Shown in pieces: positions 15,066 through 15,496 of a DNA stretch of 15,496 bases. The notes beneath the pieces are model-generated. The model saw only the letters and a list, made by a program, of their open reading frames with translations. It ran no database searches and had not been told where the DNA came from. The translations under genes were made by a program, and so were the position numbers. The stretch is taken from positions 1 through 15,496 of the forward strand of contig CALDKL010000467.1 of assembly GCA_937898895.1 (NCBI GenBank). The letters are read 5' to 3'. The DNA comes from an uncultured Verrucomicrobiae bacterium. GTDB taxonomy: Bacteria > Verrucomicrobiota > Verrucomicrobiia > Verrucomicrobiales > DEV007. Numbering within the stretch: position 1 is the first letter of the stretch; every line of letters begins with the position of its first letter.

Positions 15066-15101
15066 GAGTGGCACCCTCCTCGTCCTTTCGGACCGCCACT
15101 C
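15066..15101. repeat. Nested inverted repeat (possible regulatory stem)
   Basis: GAGTGGC (15066-15072) pairs with GCCACTC (15095-15101). Inside it, GTCC-TTTC-GGAC (15082-15093) forms a second small stem. The structure lies 80-115 bases upstream of the ThuA/cytochrome start, where a leader structure or operator could sit. Confidence 0.3.
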
Positions 15102-15133
15102 CGCTGTCTCGCGAGGACTGCGGCGCGGAGGTT

Positions 15134-15149
15134 TGGCTGATTTCAGCCA
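15134..15149. repeat. Compact palindrome TGGCTGA-TT-TCAGCCA
   Basis: A perfect 7-bp inverted repeat with a 2-base centre, 34 bases past the stop of the partial minus-strand gene. It could be a terminator stem for that gene (no U-tract) or an operator for the next one. Confidence 0.35.
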
Positions 15150-15182
15150 CCTTCTGTCCTCAAGGCATCCCCCCGGGCTCCC

Positions 15183-15496
15183 TCATTTTTCCAATCCGGT
15201 TTCCAGGATGAACCACGACACCGGCAGATCCCTGAGCGCCTCCCGCATCTTCTCCAGTTCCGCCGCCGCTCCATGCACCTCCAGCCGGACGAGGTCGGCA
15301 ATCCGGAGTGCCGCCTCGAGCAGGTCTCCGACATTGGCGAGATGCGCGAGGGCACCCTCACCGCCGACGTAAGCCTCCCGGCAGAAGACGATCCCGTCAG
15401 AAACAGTGAAGTCGTAGCAGAGGACCGCGTCCTCCGAACGGGTGCGCTCGACGAAGGCCTTGTTGACCTTGCCGGACTGGATGATGTGGTTGCAGA
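15183..15496 (-). CDS. ABM/quinol-monooxygenase-like small protein, N-terminus cut by window end
   Basis: The last 103 codons of a minus-strand gene that begins beyond the window. It stays open from the edge (first full codon at 15494) to TGA at 15183-15185 and has no in-window start that would make sense. The sequence begins CNHIIQSGKVNKAFVERT, then LCYDFTVSDGIVFCREAYVGGEGALAHLANVG, LVRLEVHGAAAELEKM and a final PVSWFILETG. The Y-F/REAY/AHL pattern and the E-V-H-G-A-A-E-L-E block fit dimeric alpha-beta-barrel (ABM-like) proteins, often named putative quinol monooxygenase or hypothetical. That assignment is from pattern memory only. It is upstream of, and on the same strand as, the ThuA/cytochrome gene, but about 200 bases away. 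Confidence 0.65.
   Translation of the reverse strand, partial: CNHIIQSGKVNKAFVERTRSEDAVLCYDFTVSDGIVFCREAYVGGEGALAHLANVGDLLEAALRIADLVRLEVHGAAAELEKMREALRDLPVSWFILETGLEK

Larger units (their letters stand above)
14987..15182. other. Intergenic region upstream of ThuA/cytochrome gene, with two inverted repeats
   Basis: 196 bases with no credible gene. It should hold the promoter of the large minus-strand gene, but no clear -35/-10 is seen. It contains a nested inverted repeat (15066-15101) and a compact palindrome (15134-15149), both listed separately. Confidence 0.5.

Overview
The window looks like a GC-rich chromosomal segment from a member of the Planctomycetota-Verrucomicrobiota (PVC) group, and I lean towards Verrucomicrobiota. 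This rests on content: two exported FGly-type sulfatases in tandem, a very large secreted ThuA / dehydrogenase-propeller / HEAT / cytochrome c protein, a Tat-exported sugar-isomerase-like TIM barrel, and a degenerate 9-nt purine-rich intergenic repeat of a type I recall from these phyla. Coding density is high (14 genes, no intergenic space above about 260 bases). I see no tRNA, rRNA, CRISPR array or insertion sequence. All 14 genes end in TGA, and no start codon has a well-placed Shine-Dalgarno sequence.

Layout. Bases 1-1138 hold a cyclic-nucleotide-binding-domain protein (+) convergent with an exported Bcp-type peroxiredoxin (-). Bases 1288-4232 hold two secreted sulfatases (+), an iduronate-2-sulfatase-like one and an arylsulfatase/GalNAc-6-sulfatase-like one. 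Bases 4489-5436 encode a bile acid:sodium symporter (BASS) family transporter whose natural reading frame is interrupted by an amber codon at codon 15. Bases 5462-7007 (-) form a two-gene unit: serine O-acetyltransferase followed by a SprT-like zinc metalloprotein. It is divergent from a lipoprotein amidase (7110-8708, +), which is followed by a YwaF-type membrane protein and a tightly coupled 90-residue hypothetical protein. Bases 9764-15496 are all on the minus strand: a membrane-anchored DUF3293 protein, the exported TIM-barrel protein, the 1091-residue ThuA/cytochrome protein, and the 3' end of an ABM-like small protein that runs off the window.

How they may work together. The sulfatases, the ThuA/propeller/carbohydrate-binding/cytochrome protein and the TIM-barrel protein are typical of the PVC outfit for attacking (often sulfated) polysaccharides outside the cytoplasm. 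The BASS carrier could import an organic anion released in the process. This link is inferred from content and proximity. The remaining genes (serine acetyltransferase, SprT, peroxiredoxin, cNMP protein) look like housekeeping or stress functions.

Most notable points: the in-frame TAG exactly where the BASS family has a tryptophan; small perfect hairpins that embed or straddle the stop codons of several transcription-unit-final genes, including one 13-bp palindrome holding the stop codons of two convergent genes; the lack of Shine-Dalgarno sequences with C-rich leaders instead; and an Asp in place of His in the GKWH motif of the second sulfatase. I did not find a convincing new defence or mobile system.
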